36,788 nucleotides of DNA from GWF2-43-63 sp964559205 (GTDB lineage: Bacteria > Bacteroidota > Bacteroidia > Bacteroidales > DTU049): the NCBI GenBank assembly GCA_964559205.1, contig CAZLHV010000010.1:1-36788 (forward strand), written 5' to 3'. The position numbers and the translations under genes are program-made. Position 1 is the stretch's first letter; each line of letters begins with the position of its first letter. Below the pieces are notes generated by a model. The model did not search any database. It was not told the origin of the DNA and saw nothing but the letters and a program-made list of their open reading frames with translations. Positions 22,306 through 30,229 of the stretch are shown here, in pieces.

Positions 22306-23886
22306 ATGGCTGAAATCAAACCATCGGAAGTCACTGCAATTCTGCGTCAGCAAATAGCCGGAATGAATCTTGGAGCAAGTCTTGAAGAAACCGGAACTGT
22401 TTTGGAAATTGGCGACGGCATCGCCAGAGTGTATGGGCTAACTAATGCCCGTGCAGGAGAAATGGTAGAATTTGAAAAAACTGGGCTTAAAGGCATTGTG
22501 CTAAATCTTGAAACCGACAATGTCGGAATCGTGCTTCTTGGCGATGCCAAAAACCTGAATGAAGGCGATGTGGTTAAACGCACAGGACGCATCTCGTCGA
22601 TTATGGCGGGAGAAGGGCTTTTGGGACGTGTGATCAACACCATCGGCGAACCCATCGACGGAAAAGGTCCGATTCAGGGAGACCTTTATGAAATGCCTCT
22701 CGAACGAAAGGCTCCTGGTGTTATTTACCGGCAACCCGTAAATGAGCCGCTGCAAACAGGAATCAAAGCCATCGACGCCATGATCCCCATTGGACGTGGC
22801 CAACGCGAGTTGATTATTGGTGACCGGCAAACAGGCAAAACAGCCATTGCCATCGACACCATCATCAATCAAAAAGAAAACTACGAAAGAGGAGAACCTG
22901 TTTATTGCATTTATGTTGCCATTGGACAAAAAGGTTCCACGGTTGCTCAAATTGCAAAAACCCTTGAAGAAAAAGGCGCTCTTCCATACACGGTAATCAT
23001 CTCGGCCACCGCATCGATGCCGGCTGCATTGCAGTTTTTTGCACCCTATGCGGGAGCAGCTATTGGTGAATTTTTCCGCGACACGGGCAGACCCGCGCTT
23101 GCCATCTATGACGACTTGTCGAAACAGGCGGTGGCTTACCGCGAAGTATCGCTTCTGCTCAGACGTCCTCCAGGACGTGAAGCTTATCCCGGAGATGTTT
23201 TTTACCTCCACTCACGACTGCTTGAGCGTGCAGCAAAGATTATCAAAAGCGAAGACGTTGCGAAAAACATGAACGACCTGCCGGAGAGTATCAGGCATCT
23301 GGTGAAAGGGGGTGGTTCACTGACAGCTCTGCCCATCATCGAGACACAGGCAGGCGATGTTTCGGCTTATATCCCCACCAATGTGATTTCAATCACCGAT
23401 GGACAAATCTTTCTTGAAACAAACTTGTTTAACAGTGGAATTCGTCCGGCGATCAATGTCGGTATTTCAGTGAGTCGCGTAGGGGGTAATGCCCAGATTA
23501 AAGCCATGAAGAAAATTGCGGGCACACTGAAAATCGATCAGGCACAGTTCCGCGAGCTAGAAGCCTTTTCAAAATTTGGATCTGACCTTGATGCCACAAC
23601 GAAATCCATTCTGGATAAGGGTAGCCGAAATGTCGAAATTCTCAAACAACCGCAATATAGCCCGGTTCCCGTTGAACAGCAAATTGCCATTATTTTCACA
23701 GGCACCAAAGGATTACTCAGAAATGTTCCTGTGCAGCAGGTGAAAAACTTTGAGACAGAATTTCTCCACCATCTCGAGGATCATCATGCCGATTTGCTCT
23801 CTGAACTCAGAAAAGGGAACATTAATGATGATATATCGGACAGACTTGAAAAAATTGCCCGCGAAATTGCGGCCCGCTATGAATAA
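22306..23886 (+). CDS. atpA: ATP synthase F1 subunit alpha
   Basis: 526 residues, full length. It has the beta-barrel N-terminus with GDGIARVYGL, Walker A GDRQTGKT at 172-179, the LAIYDDLSKQAVAYRE Walker B region, the LLRRPPGREAYPGDVFYLHSRLLERA stretch (shown here in part), and the arginine-containing SVSRVGG motif. It provides the non-catalytic nucleotide sites of F1. The matching catalytic beta subunit gene (atpD) is not in this window. Confidence 0.97.
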   Translation: MAEIKPSEVTAILRQQIAGMNLGASLEETGTVLEIGDGIARVYGLTNARAGEMVEFEKTGLKGIVLNLETDNVGIVLLGDAKNLNEGDVVKRTGRISSIMAGEGLLGRVINTIGEPIDGKGPIQGDLYEMPLERKAPGVIYRQPVNEPLQTGIKAIDAMIPIGRGQRELIIGDRQTGKTAIAIDTIINQKENYERGEPVYCIYVAIGQKGSTVAQIAKTLEEKGALPYTVIISATASMPAALQFFAPYAGAAIGEFFRDTGRPALAIYDDLSKQAVAYREVSLLLRRPPGREAYPGDVFYLHSRLLERAAKIIKSEDVAKNMNDLPESIRHLVKGGGSLTALPIIETQAGDVSAYIPTNVISITDGQIFLETNLFNSGIRPAINVGISVSRVGGNAQIKAMKKIAGTLKIDQAQFRELEAFSKFGSDLDATTKSILDKGSRNVEILKQPQYSPVPVEQQIAIIFTGTKGLLRNVPVQQVKNFETEFLHHLEDHHADLLSELRKGNINDDISDRLEKIAREIAARYE

Positions 23887-23898
23887 AACCGGAGCAAA

Positions 23899-24771
23899 AT
23901 GGCCAATCTGAAAGAAGTACGCAACCGGATTCAATCGGTTGGAACGACCAAACAAATCACCTCTGCCATGAAGCTGGTTTCGGCTTCTAAGCTTAGGCGT
24001 GCTCAGGATAGCATTCTCCGGTTCAGGCCCTATGCTTCGAAATTGCGCGACATCATGATCAGGGTTGCATCTGGGGTAAGCGATTTACCTACCGATGGTG
24101 TTTTTGCCCAACGAGAACCCCATAAAGTATTGATCCTTGCCTTTTCGGCCAATCGCGGTTTGTGTGGCGTTTTCAATGCCAACATTTCCAAAGCAATTCT
24201 AAATCTCACGGAAAACGATCTGAACGAGTCATTTAGGTTAGGACAAACCGAGTTTATTTCATTTGGAAAGAAGGCACCCGACATCCTTAAAAGAAAAGGG
24301 ATCTTTTTCAGCTCTCAGTACAATCACCTGATTGATAAACCCTCGTTTGATGAAGTTTCAGTTATTGCCGATGAACTGATTCAGGCCTATATTGATGGCA
24401 AGTTCGATAAAATTGTATTGGTTTACAATCAGTTCCGAAATGCAGCAATGCAAACACCTGTAAGTGAAGTGTTTCTCCCTTTCAGCTTTAGTGGCAATGC
24501 TCAGGAAAACAGCGATTACATACTTGAACCTGAGCGCAACAAGCTCTTTTCCATGCTGGTTCCACGAACACTAAAAATACAGTTGTACAAAGCACTGCTC
24601 GACAGTATTGCCTCGGAGCACGGTGCACGGATGACGGCAATGCATAAGGCCACAGACAATGCCAACGAAATGCTCAAGGAGCTTAAGCTAAGCTACAACA
24701 AGGCACGGCAAGCGGCCATCACCAACGAAATTATTGAAATTGTGAGTGGTGCTGAAGCACTGAAAGGATAA
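23899..24771 (+). CDS. atpG: ATP synthase F1 subunit gamma
   Basis: 290 residues: the N-terminal helix (LKEVRNRIQSVGTTKQITSAMKLV, shown in part), the central LAFSANRGLCGVFN motif, and the C-terminal helix ending AAITNEIIEIVSGAEAL. The N- and C-terminal helices form the rotating shaft inside F1. It is the last gene of the operon. The intrinsic terminator at 24784-24821 follows, and ackA runs toward it from the other side. Confidence 0.97.
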   Translation: MANLKEVRNRIQSVGTTKQITSAMKLVSASKLRRAQDSILRFRPYASKLRDIMIRVASGVSDLPTDGVFAQREPHKVLILAFSANRGLCGVFNANISKAILNLTENDLNESFRLGQTEFISFGKKAPDILKRKGIFFSSQYNHLIDKPSFDEVSVIADELIQAYIDGKFDKIVLVYNQFRNAAMQTPVSEVFLPFSFSGNAQENSDYILEPERNKLFSMLVPRTLKIQLYKALLDSIASEHGARMTAMHKATDNANEMLKELKLSYNKARQAAITNEIIEIVSGAEALKG

Positions 24772-24783
24772 TCATTCTACACG

Positions 24784-24821
24784 AAAAAAGCCTTTGCAGT
24801 TTATCCTGCAAAGGCTTTTTT
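24784..24821. terminator. Bidirectional terminator between atpG and ackA
   Basis: A perfect 16-bp stem (24784-24799 with 24806-24821) of the form A6-GCCTTTGCAG, loop TTTATC, CTGCAAAGGC-T6. The A-run and T-run give a T-tract on either strand, so it can end both atpG and the convergent ackA transcript. Confidence 0.92.
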
Positions 24822-24838
24822 TATTTCCGCAAGTTTAA

Positions 24839-26041
24839 TTACTTTGGAACAATACTAAAAGTATCGCGGGCAATCACCAGTTCTTCGTTGGTGGTAACAA
24901 TCATCACTTTCACTTTTGAATCAGGTGTTGAGATCAAGGCATCTTTACCGCGCAATCCCTTATTAACAGCATCATCGAAATTTATTCCAAGGAACTCCAT
25001 GTTTTTGCAAACCCGCATTCGGGTATCACTGTCATTTTCACCAATGCCCCCGGTAAAAATCAACAAATCAAGACCGTTAAGGGCGGCGGTGTATGCACCA
25101 ATATACTTTTTCACCCGGTAGGCAAAAACTTCCAGGGCCATTTTTGCACGGTGGTTTCCTTCGGCTGCAGCTTTTTCGATGTCACGCATATCGCTTGAAA
25201 CACCTGAAATTCCTTGCAGGCCGCTTTTTTTATTCACCAGATTGTTGGCATCGGCTGTACTCATGTGATTGCGTTCCATGATAGAAAGCATGGCTCCAAG
25301 ATCGAGATCTCCTGCACGTGTACCCATTACGAGTCCTTCGACAGGGGTATAGCCCATGCTGGTGTCGATTGACTGACCTTGATCAATAGCCGCAATGGAA
25401 GATCCATTTCCAAGGTGGCATGTAATAATTTTTAACTTCTGCCAGTCAAGCCCGAGAAAATCGGCACCTTTAGCAGCCACATACTTATGACTGGTTCCAT
25501 GAAAGCCGTATCGTCTGATTTTATTGTCGCTGTACATTTCATATGGCAATGCATATAAAAAGGCATGTTCAGGCATAGACTGATGGAATGAAGTGTCGAA
25601 AACAGCCACCTGAGGCAAGCCGGGAAGCAATTTGTCGATCGCCAAAATTCCTTTCAGATTGGCTGGATTGTGCAAGGGTGCAAGTTCGATCAATCGCTCA
25701 ATTTCATTCTTGGCCTGATCATCAATAAATGCGCTACCCTTGAAGTATTCACCGCCATGAGCCACACGATGACCAGCTGCATTAATCTCGCTTTTGCTTT
25801 TTAAAATCCCGAGAACGGGATCGAGAAGAACTTCAAGAATCCACTCTATGCCCACAGTGTGGTCAGGCACATCGCGGGTTTCTTCAAAACCGTCCTTGCC
25901 GCATGAGCGATGCTTTAAAACACTGTTGCCGATTCCTACACGTTCAAGCAAGCCTTTGGCCAGCACTTCTTCGTTGTTTGCCATGTCGAACAGCTGATAC
26001 TTGATGGAAGAGCTGCCGCAGTTGAGAACAAGTATTTTCAT
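24839..26041 (-). CDS. ackA: Acetate kinase
   Basis: 400 residues, standard length. Motifs: the N-terminal phosphate loop VLNCGSSSIKYQLF, GHRVAHGGE, FDTSFHQSMPEHAFLYALP (shown in part), YGFHGTSHKYV, CHLGNGSS, MGTRAGDLDLG and FTGGIGEND. It interconverts acetyl phosphate plus ADP and acetate plus ATP, the substrate-level ATP step of acetate fermentation. Its usual partner, phosphotransacetylase (pta), is not next to it in the window. It has a near -7 element (TACTTTTA at 26076-26083, minus strand) and shares the terminator with atpG. Confidence 0.97.
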   Translation of the reverse strand: MKILVLNCGSSSIKYQLFDMANNEEVLAKGLLERVGIGNSVLKHRSCGKDGFEETRDVPDHTVGIEWILEVLLDPVLGILKSKSEINAAGHRVAHGGEYFKGSAFIDDQAKNEIERLIELAPLHNPANLKGILAIDKLLPGLPQVAVFDTSFHQSMPEHAFLYALPYEMYSDNKIRRYGFHGTSHKYVAAKGADFLGLDWQKLKIITCHLGNGSSIAAIDQGQSIDTSMGYTPVEGLVMGTRAGDLDLGAMLSIMERNHMSTADANNLVNKKSGLQGISGVSSDMRDIEKAAAEGNHRAKMALEVFAYRVKKYIGAYTAALNGLDLLIFTGGIGENDSDTRMRVCKNMEFLGINFDDAVNKGLRGKDALISTPDSKVKVMIVTTNEELVIARDTFSIVPK

Positions 26042-26258
26042 TTGATCTTGTGTTGATGTGAATAAAATGTGACCGTAAAAGTATTAGATTTTTCAATCGG
26101 AACGGAAAAATGAAGAAAAAATTAAACAGGTTCATTGCTGATCTAGATCAACAAATCATCAATTTTTCATCCGCTCGGCCCGAGAGGCAAATCCAACTCA
26201 GAGGCATCAACGATACCCGCATACCACCGACAGACATTCTGCCTAAGTCAAAATTAGC

Positions 26259-26266
26259 TACTTTTG
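26259..26266 (+). promoter_or_regulatory. -7 element TACTTTTG immediately before the DUF4271 gene
   Basis: Exact TAnnTTTG match ending 4 bases before the ATG at 26271. A start of transcription about 7 bases downstream of the element would fall on or next to the ATG, implying a leaderless or nearly leaderless mRNA. Confidence 0.55.
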
Positions 26267-26270
26267 CACG

Positions 26271-27152
26271 ATGAATGCGGTTTCAGGATTTCCACAGGCC
26301 GGGGACTTTGGTCCGGGCAGAGGCGACGACAGCAGCTCGTTTCTGTATAAAATCGGCTTGCAGCTTGACGAAGTCCCGCTTTCTTTTTCATATCAACAGC
26401 ACGACACCAATCGTCATGTCATCAGGCAGATAAAACCTGAATCAGTCGATCCACGGGGGTGTTTTCTGTGCAACGAAAGCCTAAAAGCTGAACCGGCGCA
26501 AGTGAATATGCATTCGGGTAGTGATGTTTTTTTACTCACAATGCTTTTGTTGCCATCTGTGTTAACCATTTTGGCTGCCCGGGCTTCATCACTCCGAATT
26601 GCAGGAGCGATAAGGGCAGCTTTTGTCAACAGGCATTCTTCCATTTTCATCAGAACCTATCCATTGTGGAATCACCTTCCCACCTATCTCATCATGCTGG
26701 CTGCAGCCATGGTATTTTCGCTGGCTGTCTGGCTCATTCCAGACATCGGCAGCCAAGAGAGCCACGAGCGCAGCATGCTTACATTCGGCAGTATTCTGGG
26801 AATTGTGATCTCATATTTCATGTATCGATACATAATGATCTTTCTGACAAGGAGTTTGTTTCAGACATACGAAAGCAGCGAAAAGTACATCTACCGCGAC
26901 TACTTCACAAAAGTGGTCATCTCGGTTGTCATCCCGCCCCTGCTTTTCATCTCGGTTTATGCACCCTCGGGTGCCGTGGCCTGGTATGCATCGACAGTTC
27001 TGATTATTTTACTCACCTTGTATAATGCAGTCATTTCGCTGTATGAAGGAATTTCTGAAAGAACCTATGGGACATTCTATTTTATTTTGTATTTTTGCAC
27101 CGTCGAAATCGCACCTGTTGTTTTTGGGCTAAAGTTGCTCACAGAGCGGTAA
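26271..27152 (+). CDS. DUF4271 integral membrane protein
   Basis: 293 residues. The first 85 are soluble and variable, with Arg-Gly-Asp and two cysteines near 65; the rest has about six hydrophobic helices. The C-terminal half shows the DUF4271 pattern: TRSLFQTYESSEKYIYRDY in part, IPPLLFISVYAP, LYEGISERTYGTFYFILYFCTVEIAPVV (shown in part). The biochemical role of DUF4271 is unknown. Its neighbour in many Bacteroidota is a uroporphyrinogen-III synthase gene, as here (36 bases downstream with the chosen start), so a link to tetrapyrrole supply or envelope assembly is only positional. It is the first gene of a ten-gene run extending to lpxH. Confidence 0.75.
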   Translation: MNAVSGFPQAGDFGPGRGDDSSSFLYKIGLQLDEVPLSFSYQQHDTNRHVIRQIKPESVDPRGCFLCNESLKAEPAQVNMHSGSDVFLLTMLLLPSVLTILAARASSLRIAGAIRAAFVNRHSSIFIRTYPLWNHLPTYLIMLAAAMVFSLAVWLIPDIGSQESHERSMLTFGSILGIVISYFMYRYIMIFLTRSLFQTYESSEKYIYRDYFTKVVISVVIPPLLFISVYAPSGAVAWYASTVLIILLTLYNAVISLYEGISERTYGTFYFILYFCTVEIAPVVFGLKLLTER

Positions 27153-27188
27153 TCGACAAAGTTGTCAACCAATAATTTCTCTGCCGTG

Positions 27189-27941
27189 GTGAAAATTAAG
27201 AACATTCTTGTCTCGCAACCTCAGCCTGCCGAACTTGAGAAATCGCCTTACTGGGAACTCATAAATCGCCACAACATCAAGTTTGAATTTAAAAAATTCT
27301 TTTCTGTGGTTGGGTTAAATTCGGCCGAGTTCAGACAATCAAGAATCAACCTTGCCGAGTTCACAGGAATCATTTTCACCAGCAGAAACGCCATTGACTA
27401 TTATTTTTCCCTTGCCAAGGATCTTCGCATAGAGATTTCGGAAAACATGAAGTATTTCTGCACCTCGGACCAGATAGCCTTTTATCTGCAGAAATACATT
27501 CAATTTCGTAAAAGAAAAATATTTTATGGCGACTCAACCTATCCGAGTTTGCTTCCCCTGCTGAAGAAACACAAAGATGAAAAGCTGGTACTTCCTTGTA
27601 ATGACAGCCCAAACGAAGAATTGTATTCGATGCTGACTGAAAACACTATAAATTTTCAAAAAGCAGTCATTTACAAAAACGAAAGTGCCAATCTAAGCAA
27701 CATCGATCTGTCTCAGTTTGACATGCTTTGCTTCTTCAGCCCGAGCGGGATTAAAAGCCTGAAGGATAATTTCCCTGAGTATACACAGGGAGAACAGGTT
27801 CTGGCTGCCTATGGAAAAACAACCATTCAGGCTGCCGAGATTGCTGGACTAAGAATCGATGTGCCTGCTCCCACAGCCACTGCTCCGAGCATGATCATGG
27901 CGATCGACGAGTTCATCAAAGCCTCGAAAAAGAAAAAGTAA
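27189..27941 (+). CDS. hemD: Uroporphyrinogen-III synthase family protein
   Basis: About 250 residues. It opens VKIKNILVSQPQPAELEKSPY, a stretch conserved in Bacteroidota HemD-like proteins (ILVSQP), and contains GIIFTSRNAIDYYF, LVLPCNDSPNEELY and FDMLCFFSPSGIKSL, the two Rossmann-like halves of the HemD fold, with a closing AAYGKTTIQAAEIAGL. The enzyme closes hydroxymethylbilane into uroporphyrinogen III. HemD sequences vary greatly, so catalytic proof is not possible by eye. There is no ATG: candidates are TTG 27162, GTG 27186 and GTG 27189. I chose 27189 by the conserved N-terminus. rnpA follows after 10 bases. Confidence 0.7.
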   Translation: MKIKNILVSQPQPAELEKSPYWELINRHNIKFEFKKFFSVVGLNSAEFRQSRINLAEFTGIIFTSRNAIDYYFSLAKDLRIEISENMKYFCTSDQIAFYLQKYIQFRKRKIFYGDSTYPSLLPLLKKHKDEKLVLPCNDSPNEELYSMLTENTINFQKAVIYKNESANLSNIDLSQFDMLCFFSPSGIKSLKDNFPEYTQGEQVLAAYGKTTIQAAEIAGLRIDVPAPTATAPSMIMAIDEFIKASKKKK

Positions 27942-27951
27942 ATCACTGCGA

Positions 27952-28341
27952 ATGCCCCATTCCTTTCCGCGCAAAGAACGGATAAAAGGATCCATACTGC
28001 CCTCCATCCTGTTCACAAACGGGGCATTAATCAAAGAATCGCCCCTGCAATGCCGTGTGCTTGCCAGCAAGAACAATTCGGGCAGACTAAGGGTATTGTT
28101 TGCCGTTCCCAAGAAGCGTATTCCGTCGGCTGTTTGCCGCAATCGCATCAGGCGGCAAATGCGCGAGGTATGGCGACAGAACAGCGAGCCTCTTAGGGAG
28201 CTTTGTCTGTCAGAGCACACAAATCTGATGGCCGGGATTTATTTTCAGTCTAATGAGGCCATTCCTTTTGAACTCATTGAAGTTAAAATAAAAAACATCA
28301 TCGGGCGTTTAATACAACAATATGCGAAGACCAATCGCTGA
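27952..28341 (+). CDS. rnpA: Ribonuclease P protein component
   Basis: 129 residues with the RnpA pattern: an N-terminal FPRKERIKGS, a central LRVLFAVPKKRIPSAVCRN in part, and the RNR motif helix RNRIRRQMREVWR. It binds the RNase P RNA and helps remove 5' leaders from tRNA precursors. The last 20 bases overlap yidD, a common pairing. There is no rpmH or dnaA nearby, which is the normal Bacteroidota arrangement. Confidence 0.92.
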   Translation: MPHSFPRKERIKGSILPSILFTNGALIKESPLQCRVLASKNNSGRLRVLFAVPKKRIPSAVCRNRIRRQMREVWRQNSEPLRELCLSEHTNLMAGIYFQSNEAIPFELIEVKIKNIIGRLIQQYAKTNR

Positions 28342-28567
28342 AATATTTGTTTTATTCGTACGATTCTATCAGTACGTCATCTCACCGCTGATTCCATCAT
28401 CGTGCAGATACACCCCTTCATGCTCGGCATATGGAATAGAAGCTCTCCGAAAACATGGAGCATTACGGGGCGGATGGCTCACAATAAAACGGGTCGCAAG
28501 ATGTAATCCATGGGGTGGCCATGGGCATGATCCGGTACCTGAACCCAAACGAAAACCTAAAAAATGA
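28322..28567 (+). CDS. yidD: Membrane protein insertion efficiency factor YidD
   Basis: 81 residues. The family core is clear: RFYQYVISPLIPSSCRYTPSCSAYGIEAL (shown as the whole run from 14; key residues Cys28 and Cys34) and RVARCNPWGGHGHDPVP. It is a small membrane-associated protein that assists YidC-dependent insertion. It overlaps rnpA by 20 bases and the S41 protease gene by 4 (ATGA). Confidence 0.95.
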   Translation: MRRPIAEIFVLFVRFYQYVISPLIPSSCRYTPSCSAYGIEALRKHGALRGGWLTIKRVARCNPWGGHGHDPVPEPKRKPKK

Positions 28568-30219
28568 ACAAGTTAAGAAAACATCGCAATGCATTTGTCA
28601 TGGCCATTGTCATGATTCTGGCTGTATTTTCAAGTTCATCGACAAACAGCGATTTCGAAATATCGAAAAATCTGGACATTTTTGCCACACTATACCGTGA
28701 GCTAAATCAAAACTATGTTGATGAGCTGCAACCAGGCGAATTGATTAAAACGGCCATCGACGAAATGCTCGGATCGCTCGATCCCTACACCGTGTATATC
28801 CCGGAGTCGGATTACGAGGATTTCCGGTTCATGACCACTGGTCAGTATGGTGGAGTCGGGGCATTAATACAACAGCAGGATCAAATGATTGTCATCAGCG
28901 AACCTTACGAAGGGTTCCCTGCACAAAAAAACGGGCTGCTTGCGGGCGACATCATTCTGCAGATCAATGGCAAGGATGTAAGTGGTAAAAACGTTTCGGA
29001 AGTAAGCGATATGCTCAAAGGCCAGCCCGGCAGCAAGGTTGAGCTTCTGATTCAACGTCCTGGCGAAAGCGATCCCCGTAAATTTTCTATCGAAAGGAGT
29101 GAGATAAAAATCAGCGATATTCCCTACTCCGGAATGGTTGATCCGGCTGTCGGATACATCAAGCTCAACAGCTTCACCATGAATGCCGGAAACGAAGTGA
29201 AAAACACATTCGAAAAGCTTAAATCGGAGCACCCTAACATGGAAGGAATCATTCTGGATCTTCGTGGGAATGGAGGCGGACTGTTGTCCGAAGCAGTAAA
29301 CATTGCCAATATTTTTGTGGATAAAGGAACTCTGGTTGTTCAAACCAAAGGTAGGCTAAGCGACAGCAACAAGTCCTATAAGACTCTCAACAATGCGGTA
29401 GATAAAAATATTCGGCTAGCTGTTTTAATTGACAATTACAGTGCATCAGCCAGCGAAATCGTCGCAGGCTTCATTCAGGATGTGGATCGTGGAGTGATTA
29501 TCGGACAAAAATCATATGGCAAAGGCCTGGTGCAGAATGTCATTCCGCTTACATACAACTCTAGTCTAAAGGTTACGGTTGCCAAATACTACATTCCAAG
29601 TGGAAGATGTATTCAGTCGATCGACTATTCTCACAAAGTTAATGGCAAAGCTACCCGCTACAACGATTCTTTAAAACAAAAGTTCTATACACGAAACGGC
29701 AGGCCCGTTTATGATGCTGGAGGAATTCTTCCCGACATTGAAGTAAAACAGGACTCTTTGAGCGAAATATCGGCCAGTCTGCTCATCCAAAATCACATTT
29801 TCAATTTTGCAACCGAATGGGTTAGAGAACATCCCTCGATTGCAAGTCCAGAGCTATTTGAATTTAGTCAGGCGGAATATTCAAAATTCATAAAATGGCT
29901 CGATGGAAAGGAATATGACTACCGAACCGAAAGCGAAATCAAACTTGAAGAACTTATTGAAGCGATGAAGCAGGACAAGTATTATGACATGTCGACCACA
30001 GAAATCAATATGCTTCAGTCAAAAATAAGCCATAACAAACAAAGGGATCTCGAGTTATTTGCTTCCGAGATTATGGATATTCTGGGCAATGAAATCGTCT
30101 CGCGATATTACTATCAGAAAGGTCGGATCATTTATAATCTCAAAAAAGACAAAGAGGTTCATAAAGCCATTGAAATCCTCCTCAATCCACGAGGCTATGA
30201 GAGTATTCTGGGCAAGTAA
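28564..30219 (+). CDS. S41-family C-terminal processing peptidase (Ctp/Prc type)
   Basis: 551 residues: an N-terminal membrane anchor or signal (about 8-25), the helical N-domain with LGSLDPYTVYIP, a PDZ domain (about 85-175, GLLAGDIILQINGKDV), and the S41 catalytic core with GIILDLRGNGGG, the nucleophile in SASASE (IDNYSASASEIVAG) and the general-base lysine in GQKSYGKG. A C-terminal region of about 150 residues follows GGILPDIEV. It cleaves envelope proteins near their C-termini. Key residues are all present. It starts inside the yidD stop, and the polymerase/ligase-like gene begins 10 bases after it. Confidence 0.93.
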   Translation: MNKLRKHRNAFVMAIVMILAVFSSSSTNSDFEISKNLDIFATLYRELNQNYVDELQPGELIKTAIDEMLGSLDPYTVYIPESDYEDFRFMTTGQYGGVGALIQQQDQMIVISEPYEGFPAQKNGLLAGDIILQINGKDVSGKNVSEVSDMLKGQPGSKVELLIQRPGESDPRKFSIERSEIKISDIPYSGMVDPAVGYIKLNSFTMNAGNEVKNTFEKLKSEHPNMEGIILDLRGNGGGLLSEAVNIANIFVDKGTLVVQTKGRLSDSNKSYKTLNNAVDKNIRLAVLIDNYSASASEIVAGFIQDVDRGVIIGQKSYGKGLVQNVIPLTYNSSLKVTVAKYYIPSGRCIQSIDYSHKVNGKATRYNDSLKQKFYTRNGRPVYDAGGILPDIEVKQDSLSEISASLLIQNHIFNFATEWVREHPSIASPELFEFSQAEYSKFIKWLDGKEYDYRTESEIKLEELIEAMKQDKYYDMSTTEINMLQSKISHNKQRDLELFASEIMDILGNEIVSRYYYQKGRIIYNLKKDKEVHKAIEILLNPRGYESILGK

Positions 30220-30229
30220 AAGCTGAATC

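Noticed and set aside
24839..26041. ackA as part of an ackA-pta operon
   Set aside because: No phosphotransacetylase frame exists on either side within the window; the upstream neighbour is divergent DUF4271.
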